Below are positions 45,254 to 54,513 of a stretch of DNA of 64,000 bases, piece by piece; the stretch's first letter is position 1; every line of letters starts with the position of its first letter. Both the position numbers and the translations under genes were made by a program. The stretch covers positions 62,001 to 126,000 of the forward strand of contig VOIU01000001.1 in NCBI GenBank assembly GCA_007896885.1. The letters are read 5' to 3'. Origin of the DNA: Bacteroidaceae bacterium HV4-6-C5C. Lineage in GTDB: Bacteria > Bacteroidota > Bacteroidia > Bacteroidales > Bacteroidaceae. The notes below the pieces were generated by a model, which did no database searches, was not told the origin of the DNA, and saw nothing but the letters and a program-made list of their open reading frames with translations.

Positions 45254-47125
45254 TCAATTGTTCACGGTTATTGTAGTGGAAGTCTGTACATCATCAATAT
45301 AATAAATGGCTTTTTCGACGGGTACATCAGCTCCGGCAAGCGGAGGCGCGGGATCTTGATTCGGGGTTTTCCGGTCGGGGTAATTCCTATAGTCACCTGT
45401 TCTGAAAGATAATCGTTCCACCGACTTAAGGGCATGAATTAATGGTTCGGCACCGACTTTCTCTTCGCCGTTAATCCACGCATGATAGTTTCCAAGTCCT
45501 TCGGTGGTAATCTTTAAAGCGACATCAAGCCAATTCCCGGCTTCATAACTCCCTATCTTTTTCTTTGTTTCTCCGTTCACCGCGAATATACTACTTTTTT
45601 CGAAGATAAGACATACAGCAGTGCTGCCATGCCTGTCGGTGACTTCAAATTGGAATGTACCGTTGTCCGGCTGTCCGGTATATACTTTAAAACGGATATC
45701 GGCTTTATCGCCTGCTTTAAATACGCGGATGGCACGGGCATAGTCGTACGGATCCTGATCTTCGAACTTCAGACTTTTGTTGGTCTGGGAAGGAAAAGCG
45801 GCTACACTGACTTTAGCCCAAAGCGGGGAATAGATATTCCAGTCGGGCACAGCACCACCCACCTGCAATGCATTGAAGTTATCATCCACTTGACGGTCTG
45901 TCTCCACTTTTATGGGTAACGGAATACGGCTAATCCAGATATCTTCTTTGTTGACACTATAAGTCAGCCACATATCGTTTCCGGGAGGTGTCGCCTCTCC
46001 TTCAGTAATGCCCCGCATATAGTTAGGCCCGAAGTCTTTGCAATCGCCATAAAACCGGCGTGGAGGAACTTCTCCATGCACCACACCCATATTGTCGAAC
46101 AGGATACCATCGTCACCACTGATAACAATAAGCGGATAGCGGTATTGCTGGGTTTCGATGGGATTATAACACATGGCATAGCGGCCATCCATTGTCCGTT
46201 GTCCCCAGTTTTTTCCACCGGCCATAATAAGGGTAGGCATCTTTCGTGGAGCCGACCAGCTCAGTCCGTTATCGGGTGATAAAGCGGCAAAGGACTTTTT
46301 CCATAATCCTACCACCTGACCGTCTTTACGATGATAATAAGACAGAGCCTGCACCACATTGATGGAATCTTTCAACTGGTAAAAGCCATCGATACCCCTG
46401 TCTTCGTCCACCCATTGCAAGGTTTTCAGCTTATCGGCAAGCAAAGCATCGCAAGCTTTCACAAATCCACGGTCTTTGGATTTTTTATAGAACGGATAAG
46501 AGGTGTTGGTCTCATTCCATTGTGCCTGACTCTCGTAGCGCACAAAATAGATTGGGCCGTAAGTCCCGTCTTTATAGGCTTCCCTCACCACACGACCTAT
46601 GCCGCCTTTCTGAAAAGGATCGTAAGAATGCCCGTAGAAAGCAACGATCAATAAGCGTCCGTCGGGAGCGGTATAGAACCCCATACGTTGGTGCATGATG
46701 TAGCCCTTATATCCTTCGGGAATCTTCACTCCTTCGGGAGCTTTGTAAGGAGGAAACAGTTCAAAAGGCTTCCCCCAGTTGCGTCCGTCTTTTGAAGTGA
46801 CGAGCAAGGTATGCCCGGGAGCTTCATGCTCATTTACGGGGTTACTCAAATATTCCAGATAGAAGGTGTTGTTCCAGTAAGTCAGATTGGGAGCGTGATT
46901 GTAAGTCCACCCAAAACCGTCTGCATCTTCGGGATGGGTACGGTTAGCGCGCATCACCTGAATATTTTCCACCCCGACAGCATAGCGCAAAGCACCGTCG
47001 TGATAATTGGGATTGGCTACTTCATCGCCGACATATCTCACCGGTTCAACCGCTGTGCCGGTCTGCCCCCACATGGTGGTAGCAGCCATCAATGCTAGGC
47101 CCCAAAAAATAAGTCCTTTATTCAT
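45254..47125 (-). CDS. Secreted sialidase-fold (BNR/Asp-box) protein with C-terminal LamG-like domain
   Basis: The 623-aa protein has a signal peptide (1-20, ending MWGQ). The middle (about 60-400) reads as a propeller with Asp-box-type turns, for example TSKDGRNW and SPDNGLSW, as in sialidases and other BNR proteins. The sialidase arginine triad was not identified, so it should not be called a sialidase. The C-terminal part (about 430-620: LKFEDQDPYDYARAIRVF, FQFEVTDRHGSTAVCLIF) resembles a LamG/concanavalin-like sandwich. It lies between GH29 (72 bp upstream) and the transglutaminase-like gene (17 bp downstream), and may be a glycosidase of an unassigned family. Confidence 0.8.
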   Translation of the reverse strand: MNKGLIFWGLALMAATTMWGQTGTAVEPVRYVGDEVANPNYHDGALRYAVGVENIQVMRANRTHPEDADGFGWTYNHAPNLTYWNNTFYLEYLSNPVNEHEAPGHTLLVTSKDGRNWGKPFELFPPYKAPEGVKIPEGYKGYIMHQRMGFYTAPDGRLLIVAFYGHSYDPFQKGGIGRVVREAYKDGTYGPIYFVRYESQAQWNETNTSYPFYKKSKDRGFVKACDALLADKLKTLQWVDEDRGIDGFYQLKDSINVVQALSYYHRKDGQVVGLWKKSFAALSPDNGLSWSAPRKMPTLIMAGGKNWGQRTMDGRYAMCYNPIETQQYRYPLIVISGDDGILFDNMGVVHGEVPPRRFYGDCKDFGPNYMRGITEGEATPPGNDMWLTYSVNKEDIWISRIPLPIKVETDRQVDDNFNALQVGGAVPDWNIYSPLWAKVSVAAFPSQTNKSLKFEDQDPYDYARAIRVFKAGDKADIRFKVYTGQPDNGTFQFEVTDRHGSTAVCLIFEKSSIFAVNGETKKKIGSYEAGNWLDVALKITTEGLGNYHAWINGEEKVGAEPLIHALKSVERLSFRTGDYRNYPDRKTPNQDPAPPLAGADVPVEKAIYYIDDVQTSTTITVNN

Positions 47126-47197
47126 TCGTCTATTCCTGTTACTTTTTATTTCTCCATAGAAGTTAGTACTTCATTTCACCGAAGCAAAGGGCTTTTC

Positions 47198-48586
47198 TTA
47201 ACGTACAATATCGAATTGCAGCGCAAGAGATTCAGCGCCACCGGCAATCTGCTTGGGTAAATAAACCTTCACTTTATTTCCTTCTACCGCCCATTTAATG
47301 GATTGTCCCGATGCCAATAGTTTCATTTTGGAATGTTTGGCGGGGATATTACCTTCCCATTCAATTATGGCAGGTACTTTTCCGCCTTCGGGCAGGGCAT
47401 AAAGCGCATAGAGCGTTTTTTTATTCTTGTCGGCGGTAAACCATACATTACCGGAATGATAGTCAGGGGTGATACGGGTATTGTAGATTGCCTTGCCATT
47501 CTTCTGCAACCAATTACCAATCTTTTGCAGGCGCTCCACACTCGATTGTTCAATAAGACCTTCGGGAGTGGGACCAACACCAAGGAGTAAGTTACCACCT
47601 TTGGCTACAACCTCCATAAGCATGGTGATAATCTGGTTAGGGCTTTTGTAGGTTGGATTCTTTATCCAGCCCCAATCGGTGGTCAACGTCACACAACTCT
47701 CCCATGGATAAGGTAACTGTTTCTCGGGAATCTTCTGTTCCGGAGTCTGATAATTTTCGTACTTGCCATGTATGGTTCTGTCCACAACGAGTAAGCCCGG
47801 TTGTTTCACTCTTGCCATCTCGGCTATTTTAGGCATATCGATATCCTGCTTATTTTCAGCGGCAACCCATCCGCCATCCAACCACAGGATATCGACAGAG
47901 CCATAATTGCTCATCAACTCACCAATCTGATTGTGAGTGAATGATTTGAAAGCTTCCCAACGCTCGGGATGCTGTTTGATGTTATAGTTCACGTTACGGT
48001 TTGGAGTAGCATAATAATCCCACCAATAATCCTGACTGTGCCAGTCCGGTTTGGAGAAATATGTCCCGATCATAAAGTTATCTTTACGGAAAGCATCGAA
48101 CACATATTTGGCTACATCCGCTTTCGGGTTATTTTTGAAAGGCCCTTTAGCAATAGAGAAGTCGGTATATTTACTGTCGAACATACAGAAACCGTCGTGA
48201 TGCTTCGTAGTAAATATCACATATTTCATACCTGCCTGTTTCATCACGCCCGCCCATTGGTTGGGGTCGAACTTGGTAGGATTGAACTTCTTGCTCAGTC
48301 CGTTCCAGTACCAGTCTTTAAACTCCTGATAGTTTTCGTGACCGTAGCGGGTGATCCAATCTTCGGAACATAAAGCCCATGATTCCACAATACCCGGAAC
48401 GGAATACAGCCCCCAATGGAAGAGCACACCAAACTTTAAATCCTGCCAGTGATCCAGCTTCTTCAAAACCAACGAATCAGTCGGCCATTCATAAGAAGAA
48501 GAAATGCCATGTACAAAAGTATTCTGAGCTTTTGCGCCCGACATAAAAAAGAGTGAAGCAATAAATAGAACAAGTACTTTTTTCAT
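47198..48586 (-). CDS. Secreted GH29 alpha-L-fucosidase (third copy)
   Basis: The 462-aa protein has a signal peptide (1-20, ending SGAKA) and a GH29 domain. Features include LFHWGLYSVPGIVESW, FTTKHHDGFCMFDSKYTDFS and nucleophile Asp237 in LWLDGGW. A small C-terminal beta domain follows. It belongs to the group containing FIHWG-type sequences, closer to the 29.7-kb copy than to the 19.7-kb one. It stands 91 bp after SusD within the second glycan locus, so that locus probably handles a fucosylated substrate. Confidence 0.94.
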   Translation of the reverse strand: MKKVLVLFIASLFFMSGAKAQNTFVHGISSSYEWPTDSLVLKKLDHWQDLKFGVLFHWGLYSVPGIVESWALCSEDWITRYGHENYQEFKDWYWNGLSKKFNPTKFDPNQWAGVMKQAGMKYVIFTTKHHDGFCMFDSKYTDFSIAKGPFKNNPKADVAKYVFDAFRKDNFMIGTYFSKPDWHSQDYWWDYYATPNRNVNYNIKQHPERWEAFKSFTHNQIGELMSNYGSVDILWLDGGWVAAENKQDIDMPKIAEMARVKQPGLLVVDRTIHGKYENYQTPEQKIPEKQLPYPWESCVTLTTDWGWIKNPTYKSPNQIITMLMEVVAKGGNLLLGVGPTPEGLIEQSSVERLQKIGNWLQKNGKAIYNTRITPDYHSGNVWFTADKNKKTLYALYALPEGGKVPAIIEWEGNIPAKHSKMKLLASGQSIKWAVEGNKVKVYLPKQIAGGAESLALQFDIVR

Positions 48587-48626
48587 CCGTATTTTTCTTT
48601 TTAATTGATTAGTCTTTAAACAGACA

Positions 48627-48656
48627 AGGCCTACCCTTTTGTTTACGGATAGGCCT
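48627..48656 (-). terminator. Hairpin between SusD and GH29 genes
   Basis: AGGCCTA (48627-48633) pairs with TAGGCCT (48650-48656), and the arms can extend inward. On the minus strand it follows the SusD stop by 21 nt. The following tract is only moderately U-rich. It may partly end transcription, giving more SusCD than enzyme mRNA. Confidence 0.45.
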
Positions 48657-48677
48657 CTTCTATAAAATTACATAATA

Positions 48678-50291
48678 TTATTTAGCCCAAAAAAGTTTGA
48701 TATAATAGCTGTCATCACCACCCATAGATTCTACTTGCGTATTATAGTTTGCTCCATTATTACTACGTTCGCTTCCAGGATACTTCACTCGATTCGGCAC
48801 ATTTTTTAACACTTGTGCTCCATTATCTACTGGAAAGTAGAGACTTGGATAACCTGTACGGCGAATTTCATTCCATGCTTGTGAAGGCTGAATAAAACCA
48901 AAGTTCACCCACTTTTGGGTAATAATGACTGCTTGTTTATCGGTTGCAGCCTCCCAGGCCTTCGTTGCATATGTATTAATAGCAGCATCACCAGGATATT
49001 TCAGTGTCGTTCCTAGTTTACTAGGACTAATAGCATTCTCTGCAAAATAAAATTGTGCAGAGTGCAACACACCGTCAATGAATGACTGTTTTGCCTTGGT
49101 ATCACCACCAGTGGCCCAACCCTGTTGATAAGCCTCAGCCCGAAGGAAGTCCACTTCGGAAGCTGTTAGAATTGGGCTAATGAATTCTGTGTTATAACTC
49201 ACTGTAGTTGAGTCAATACGTGAATAGGCACGCTCTGCCGATGGTTTATCAACATTCACTTGTTGTTCAGCAATTGTTTCGTGAGTGGACAGTCCTTTAT
49301 ACTGACCATCTGCATTCTTAGAATAAAGGATCGGTAGACGTGGGTCATTTTCACCTATAACAGCAGTTGTCAGTGCGTCAATCATTGCTTGTGAGGCATT
49401 TACATAATTACCGTCAGCATAGCTAGTACGAAGGTCATCAGGATTAAAAAAGTTAGCAGTATCATCGTTATTGGAGGGTAATTGTATTGTTTGTGTGTTA
49501 TTCTCCACTAACTTCTTCCCCCCATTCAAGATTTCAGCTACTACCTGCTTACCTTCAGCAGCTAAGGTACCCTGTGATGCCACGCGTACAGCAAGACGCA
49601 AGCGAAGCGAGTTAGCATAGCGTTCCCATTTATCAAGGTCGCCATTATTGATAAAATCTTGTCCCGGTAAATAAGCAGCGGCTTGTGCGTCCAAATTACC
49701 GTTGAGTGTGCCGATATCTGATGCCAATTCACCCAGCCGTGTGAGCATCATTCCATACAGCTCTGTGGCCTTATCATAAGCAGGATAGCTCCCAGCTACA
49801 TCCCCTGTAATGTATAGATAACCCGCTTTTTTAAACGGTACATCACCCCAAATATCTATTACCTGCGATAAATGGTCGTAGACAAATACTTCTGCCAAGT
49901 CTTTAAAGATTCGATAAGTATTCTTTCCGTTCTCATTCAGCCCATTATAAACATTTTCAAGCACCCGAAACTGCGTCAGCATATTATAGAAATTTACCCA
50001 GCGATCATTGGCATAGCTATCACCTACCGCATAAATGCTACCATCTGCATTAGTAAAACCAACTGTTTGGGCATAAACACCGAGAGAGTAGTTATCCCAC
50101 GTCCATGCACGCCAATAAGAGTTAAACGTATACGTACGTCCTGTATAAAACACCCCAGTCATAAGCTTGTCACACGAAGCCTTGGATGTTTCGGAAGGTT
50201 TGGGATAAATGTCCGAGTATTCACTGTCAGCGCAAGAGTTAAAAAAAAGTGCCGCAGCCAATAAAATAAGAGATAAATATATCTTTTTCAT
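48678..50291 (-). CDS. SusD/RagB-family lipoprotein (second locus)
   Basis: The start is placed at ATG 50291, which gives a clean lipoprotein signal (lipobox NSC, Cys20); the upstream 18 codons of the open frame overlap the end of SusC. The 537-aa protein matches the second SusD subgroup (SusD-like 2): a helical body with IFKDLAEVFVYDHLSQVIDIWGDVPF, then FLRAEAYQQGWATGG and WNEIRRTGYPSLYFP. It ends KLFWAK. It pairs with the SusC 28 bp upstream and should cap it at the cell surface. Confidence 0.93.
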   Translation of the reverse strand: MKKIYLSLILLAAALFFNSCADSEYSDIYPKPSETSKASCDKLMTGVFYTGRTYTFNSYWRAWTWDNYSLGVYAQTVGFTNADGSIYAVGDSYANDRWVNFYNMLTQFRVLENVYNGLNENGKNTYRIFKDLAEVFVYDHLSQVIDIWGDVPFKKAGYLYITGDVAGSYPAYDKATELYGMMLTRLGELASDIGTLNGNLDAQAAAYLPGQDFINNGDLDKWERYANSLRLRLAVRVASQGTLAAEGKQVVAEILNGGKKLVENNTQTIQLPSNNDDTANFFNPDDLRTSYADGNYVNASQAMIDALTTAVIGENDPRLPILYSKNADGQYKGLSTHETIAEQQVNVDKPSAERAYSRIDSTTVSYNTEFISPILTASEVDFLRAEAYQQGWATGGDTKAKQSFIDGVLHSAQFYFAENAISPSKLGTTLKYPGDAAINTYATKAWEAATDKQAVIITQKWVNFGFIQPSQAWNEIRRTGYPSLYFPVDNGAQVLKNVPNRVKYPGSERSNNGANYNTQVESMGGDDSYYIKLFWAK

Positions 50292-50319
50292 GTTATTCTT
50301 TATTTTAATATAATAAACA

Positions 50320-53300
50320 TTAGAAACTCGCACGCAGTGACACACCTATAGAACGGGTTGTGGCTGTAGAACCACCCATTTTAGCTTGTGTGATCCAAGT
50401 TGTACCATCGGTAGCCTCAGCATCAAATCCTGGCAAGTTCTTATAAATATAGAACAAGTTACGACCAAACACAGACAATTGTAAGTTTTTACATTTAAAC
50501 TTAGAGAGGACTGACTTAGGTACATTATAGCTGATAGCCAGTTCACGACACTTCACATAGGTGTTATCGAATACTCCATGTCCAGCACCATAATAAGTAA
50601 TAGCATCGTTAGGACCACTCCCCCAATTATAAGTCCAATTCGCCCATTGGTCAGCAGATATCATTGTTGTATTTGGTGTACCATCAGCCTTCACTCCAGG
50701 CAAGATGATGCCATTATCATGCAAGGTCTTACCTGCGGGAGCAGTGGAGGCCGGAACAATTGTACTGCCATTAAAGTAGTAAGTAGCTCCATAACCTTCA
50801 CCATCATGATACTTTAAAGATTCCTTAATAGCACCCTGCCCCATCATATACATCCAGCCGGTATTAAGAACTGCTCCACCTATGCGATAGTCAAAAGACA
50901 TATCTAGTGAGAAATCTTTATATGTGAGCGTGGTAGCAAAACCGCCTACTAATTTTGGCATCGCATTACCCACCTTAACCGTTTCGTCTGTTAGTTTGTA
51001 AAAGCCGTTGTCCATGACGATATATTCACCATTTGCATTCTTCTCAGGAACGTAAGCGTAGATATCACCCATTGGTTGTCCCACGTTAGAGTACAAATAA
51101 GCTGAACCATTGTCATAATTACTATGCTCCAAACGATCGATACCATCTGCAAGTTTAGTAACCTTATTTTTGTTCCATGCTAGATTACCTCGCAACGACC
51201 AAGTCCAATCACGGGTAGCAATTGGAGTACCGTATAAAGAAAGTTCAAAACCTTTGTTCTTCAACTCACCTACATTCATCAAGATACTTGTTGCACCAGA
51301 TGATGCAGGCATGGTTGTTTGCAGAATCTGATCTTTCACAGTATTCGTATAGTAAGAAAGTTCGAAACCTAATCGGTTATCGAAGAACTTGCTTTCCAAG
51401 CCAAATTCCCATTCATATTTCTTCTCAGGACGGATATTGTCATTGCCTACATCTGATTTTACTGTATTATAAATCCATTGTCCAGCGGCAGTAGCTTGAG
51501 TATAAGCTTTAGTTGCAGCATAGATTTCAGGAGCATTACCTACAACTCCGTATGACAAACGAACCTTACCATAGTTGTACCAATCAGGTAGCTTATCTTT
51601 AAATAAAGAAGTGTAAATAATACTACCGTTAACAGATGGATAAAAGAAAGAGTTGTTACCTGGTGCAAGCGTGGATATTTTTTCTTGGCGTGCGGTACCT
51701 TCCAAATAAGCCCAATCATCATATGAAAGGCTCAACATGCCAAAAGCCGCTGTCTTCAAAAAACTCTTATCATCCATCCAAGCTTGTTTCGTACCTTTGC
51801 TAGCATTTAGATTGAACCAGTTTTCTACGGAAAGTCCACCTGATGTACTAACTCCTGTTTGAGAATATTTTTCTTTTCTTCCTTGCCAGCCGATAGTGGC
51901 GTCTAAACCTAACTTATCAGTCAGATTGAGATTGTAGTTCAACATCACGTCGCCGTAGAATATTTCATAACGGTCGTTTTGTAGACCATAGTACCCGTAA
52001 TTACCAAACACAATAGATTGTTCTACTTGTTCTTTATTTTCAAGTTTCGTTGCAGTAAAATCTGTAGCTACGCGTCCTCGCAAAGTAAGACCTTTAGCTA
52101 TTTCCCAACTCGGCGTGATATTTGCCATTAATCGATTCTCGGTTTCAAACTGTTCCTTACCGAAAATATTCCAGTAGTATTCGTCCACTAAAGCGGCACA
52201 AGGTACACTATAGGCAAAACCTTCGTCAGGAGTCAGTTGAGAGGAGGAAGTATAAACCTGATTTTTATACCCTAAACTCGTTTTAGTATGCTCACGGAGG
52301 TATTTAATGTCATCGAATGGTCCGAAGAAGCCGCCAAAATTATCTGTCAAACGAGAGATTCGATATGGGCGATTTTTTATATCCTGCAAGAGATAAGTCA
52401 CTCCATAACCCAGCTTGATATCACTAGTCACGTTATAATTTCCTGTCAAATTAAAATTATGCTTCTTATAAGTGGAATTGTATTGAGTGGGTAAGTTGTC
52501 CACATACGTATAAGAGAAGCGCATATTACCTTTATCATTGCCTTTGGTTATGGCTAGATTGTACTGCTGATTAAAACCTGTACGGAAAACATCAGACCAA
52601 GGATCATCCGTAATGGGAGAATACTTGCGTACTGTACCGTCGTAGTAAATGACATCACGCCCGTCGTACTTTGGCCCCCAATAACTATACGTATTAGCTA
52701 CCCCTTGGTAAGTTTTGCCGCGAACATTCCATGTACGAAATCCCTCACTGTCATATAAGGCATTGGTTGCACGAGAACCGACACGTGGGCCAGGCCCATA
52801 TTTAGTCTGATATTCAGGCATATAAGCCACCATATCTGCAGTCAAACTAGCATTAAAATCCACTCCGTAACCACTCGCACCTTTTCCTGACTTGGTCGTG
52901 ATCATGACCACACCATTAGCTGCTTCCGAACCATAAAGAGCTGACGCCGACGCACCTTTTAATATAGAAAGATTTTCAATATCCTCTGGATTGATATCAG
53001 CAAGTCCATTAGATTGAATACGCTGATTTCCCCAGTAACCATCTTTATTGGTGTCGCCATTATGGATAGGCACGCCGTCTACAACTACCAGCGGTTGATT
53101 AGTTCCTGTAATAGAACTTAAACCACGAACATTGATCGAAATAGACCCCATAGCACCACCCGGAGCTGTCTGGATACGCACACCTGATGCTTTGCCATAA
53201 AGTGCAGAACCGAGGTTTGGTGCAGCAGCTTTATTCAAATCTACGGCATTCACTGTACTTACTGCATAACCCAGCTTCTTAGCATCTTTTTTAATACCTA

Positions 53301-53670
53301 AAGCAGTTACTACCACTTCATTCAATAATTGAGAATCATCTGCAAGAATAATACTTAAGGGCTGACCCACAAATTTTACTTCTTGAGTCTGATAACCGAC
53401 AAATGTTACTTGAATAACATCCCCTCTTTTTGCATTTTGTATTGAAAATTTACCATCAACATCGGTTATAGAACCGTTTGACGTTCCTTTCACGCGCACA
53501 GATGCGCCAATTATGGGCTCACCTGATGCATCTTTTACAACACCTGAACATACACCAACTTGTTGGGCAATGTTCGTACCGGCTATTTCATTACCGGCAA
53601 TCGCATAAGTTGTTCCGACTGAAAAACATGTCAAGAGCAACAGGCTGACCTTTTTTAGAAATTTTACCAT
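50320..53670 (-). CDS. SusC/RagA-family TonB-dependent transporter (second locus)
   Basis: The 1116-aa protein has a signal peptide (1-25) and a carboxypeptidase-regulatory-like domain (about 40-115, with GVVKDASGEPIIGASVRVKG). The plug begins LNEVVVTALGIKKDAKKLGYA and contains VNVRGLSS-like ISINVRGLSSI, QPLVVVDGVP and AANGVVMITTKSGKG. The barrel ends in Phe (VSLRASF). It is the first gene of the unit SusC-SusD-GH29-Asp-box protein-transglutaminase-like protein. Ligand prediction (a fucosylated glycan or glycopeptide) rests on those neighbours only. Confidence 0.95.
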   Translation of the reverse strand: MVKFLKKVSLLLLTCFSVGTTYAIAGNEIAGTNIAQQVGVCSGVVKDASGEPIIGASVRVKGTSNGSITDVDGKFSIQNAKRGDVIQVTFVGYQTQEVKFVGQPLSIILADDSQLLNEVVVTALGIKKDAKKLGYAVSTVNAVDLNKAAAPNLGSALYGKASGVRIQTAPGGAMGSISINVRGLSSITGTNQPLVVVDGVPIHNGDTNKDGYWGNQRIQSNGLADINPEDIENLSILKGASASALYGSEAANGVVMITTKSGKGASGYGVDFNASLTADMVAYMPEYQTKYGPGPRVGSRATNALYDSEGFRTWNVRGKTYQGVANTYSYWGPKYDGRDVIYYDGTVRKYSPITDDPWSDVFRTGFNQQYNLAITKGNDKGNMRFSYTYVDNLPTQYNSTYKKHNFNLTGNYNVTSDIKLGYGVTYLLQDIKNRPYRISRLTDNFGGFFGPFDDIKYLREHTKTSLGYKNQVYTSSSQLTPDEGFAYSVPCAALVDEYYWNIFGKEQFETENRLMANITPSWEIAKGLTLRGRVATDFTATKLENKEQVEQSIVFGNYGYYGLQNDRYEIFYGDVMLNYNLNLTDKLGLDATIGWQGRKEKYSQTGVSTSGGLSVENWFNLNASKGTKQAWMDDKSFLKTAAFGMLSLSYDDWAYLEGTARQEKISTLAPGNNSFFYPSVNGSIIYTSLFKDKLPDWYNYGKVRLSYGVVGNAPEIYAATKAYTQATAAGQWIYNTVKSDVGNDNIRPEKKYEWEFGLESKFFDNRLGFELSYYTNTVKDQILQTTMPASSGATSILMNVGELKNKGFELSLYGTPIATRDWTWSLRGNLAWNKNKVTKLADGIDRLEHSNYDNGSAYLYSNVGQPMGDIYAYVPEKNANGEYIVMDNGFYKLTDETVKVGNAMPKLVGGFATTLTYKDFSLDMSFDYRIGGAVLNTGWMYMMGQGAIKESLKYHDGEGYGATYYFNGSTIVPASTAPAGKTLHDNGIILPGVKADGTPNTTMISADQWANWTYNWGSGPNDAITYYGAGHGVFDNTYVKCRELAISYNVPKSVLSKFKCKNLQLSVFGRNLFYIYKNLPGFDAEATDGTTWITQAKMGGSTATTRSIGVSLRASF

Positions 53671-53740
53671 CTTTAATCCTTTTAAGGTTACTAATAATCA
53701 TTCTTTTCTTTTAGATTTAACAGCTCTTTAAGAAATGTTA

Positions 53741-53771
53741 CAAACCTATAACAATTCTAACAACAACGAAA
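53741..53771 (-). promoter_or_regulatory. Promoter of the second SusCD locus
   Basis: On the minus strand TTTC (53771-53768) precedes TAGGTTTG (53748-53741; exact -7) by 19 nt. The predicted leader is about 65 nt. Confidence 0.55.
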
Positions 53772-54039
53772 TATCTAGTTTTGATTATAGTATATCTAAA
53801 ATAAACAAAATAAAATATACGAGAGATTCAAGTCAAAAATTACACATAGAACATATAAAAGAAGAACAGATCATTAATAAAAAAGACGTTTTGCTATCGT
53901 ATCATCACTATAAATACTAAACAAAAACACTAAATTATTCTTTTTAGCAAAAAATCAAACTTTTTAGTTTATAATTAATCGCTTTTCTTCTTAATAGAAC
54001 GGTTGATCTAGAAATATAGATAAGACTTAGAATTATAAT

Positions 54040-54350
54040 TTAAGACCGTAATCGACAAAGATGGTCGTAAGGAGTGTAGATATGGATGTTTCCGAAAACG
54101 AGAAAACCTGCTTCTAATTGAGCGCTCTGACCAGTATAAAATCCGAGGAATGAAAGATATTTTGATCACCTGTATTGACAATCTAACAGAGTTTGCAGAG
54201 GCATTTGTGCTATTTTCCTCAGATGATTATACAGGATTGTATCGTTCACCGAATCTAGAACTCATTGAAATATGTCTCCTCAAAAGATAAGAAAAGATTT
54301 ATGTCCAATGATCTAGTAGAATTGAACATTAATAAGTACAAGATAAGTGA
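54040..54350 (+). pseudogene. Decayed IS256/mutator-family transposase fragment
   Basis: Pieces of an IS256-type transposase appear in order but in different frames. VIDKDGRKE comes first (about 54049). VDMDVSENEKTCF-stop-LSALTSIK then resembles the family's GMWVGENES...FWLSVL. Next IRGMKDILITCIDNLTEFAEAF (from 54141) matches the RGVKDILIACVDGLTGFPEAI block. Last, IIQDCIVHRI-stop-NSLKYVSSKDKKRF matches CIVHQIRNSLKYVS. Several frameshifts and stops show it is dead. A weak continuation (KKAFAYLKIIFV) may extend to 54507. Terminal inverted repeats were not found. Confidence 0.8.
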
Positions 54351-54513
54351 GGTAAGAAATATCTTATCTCAATGGATTAAAGGAATATTAATAACTGTTA
54401 GCGGAAGTGAGCAAGGGCACATAAGCGACTCGTCCTTCACCCCCTTGCACACTACCATTAACAGTTTTAAAAAAGCATTTGCATATCTAAAAATTATATT
54501 TGTATAGAATTAC

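Larger units (their letters stand above)
53671..54513. other. Intergenic region with promoter and transposase debris
   Basis: These 843 bp separate the second SusC locus from the large lipoprotein gene. They hold the SusC promoter (53741-53771), about 250 bp of AT-rich sequence without features, and a decayed IS256-type transposase (about 54040-54350, possibly to 54507). Confidence 0.7.

Noticed and set aside
45254..47125. Calling the Asp-box protein a sialidase (GH33)
   Set aside because: Asp-box-like turns are present but the arginine triad and FRIP-type motif were not found.
53735..53920. 61-codon frame upstream of the second SusC
   Set aside because: It is AT-rich low-complexity sequence covering the minus-strand SusC promoter.
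54265..54507. 80-codon frame as an intact gene
   Set aside because: Its N-terminus is the tail of a frameshifted IS256-type transposase block (KYVSSKDKKRF), so it is debris.
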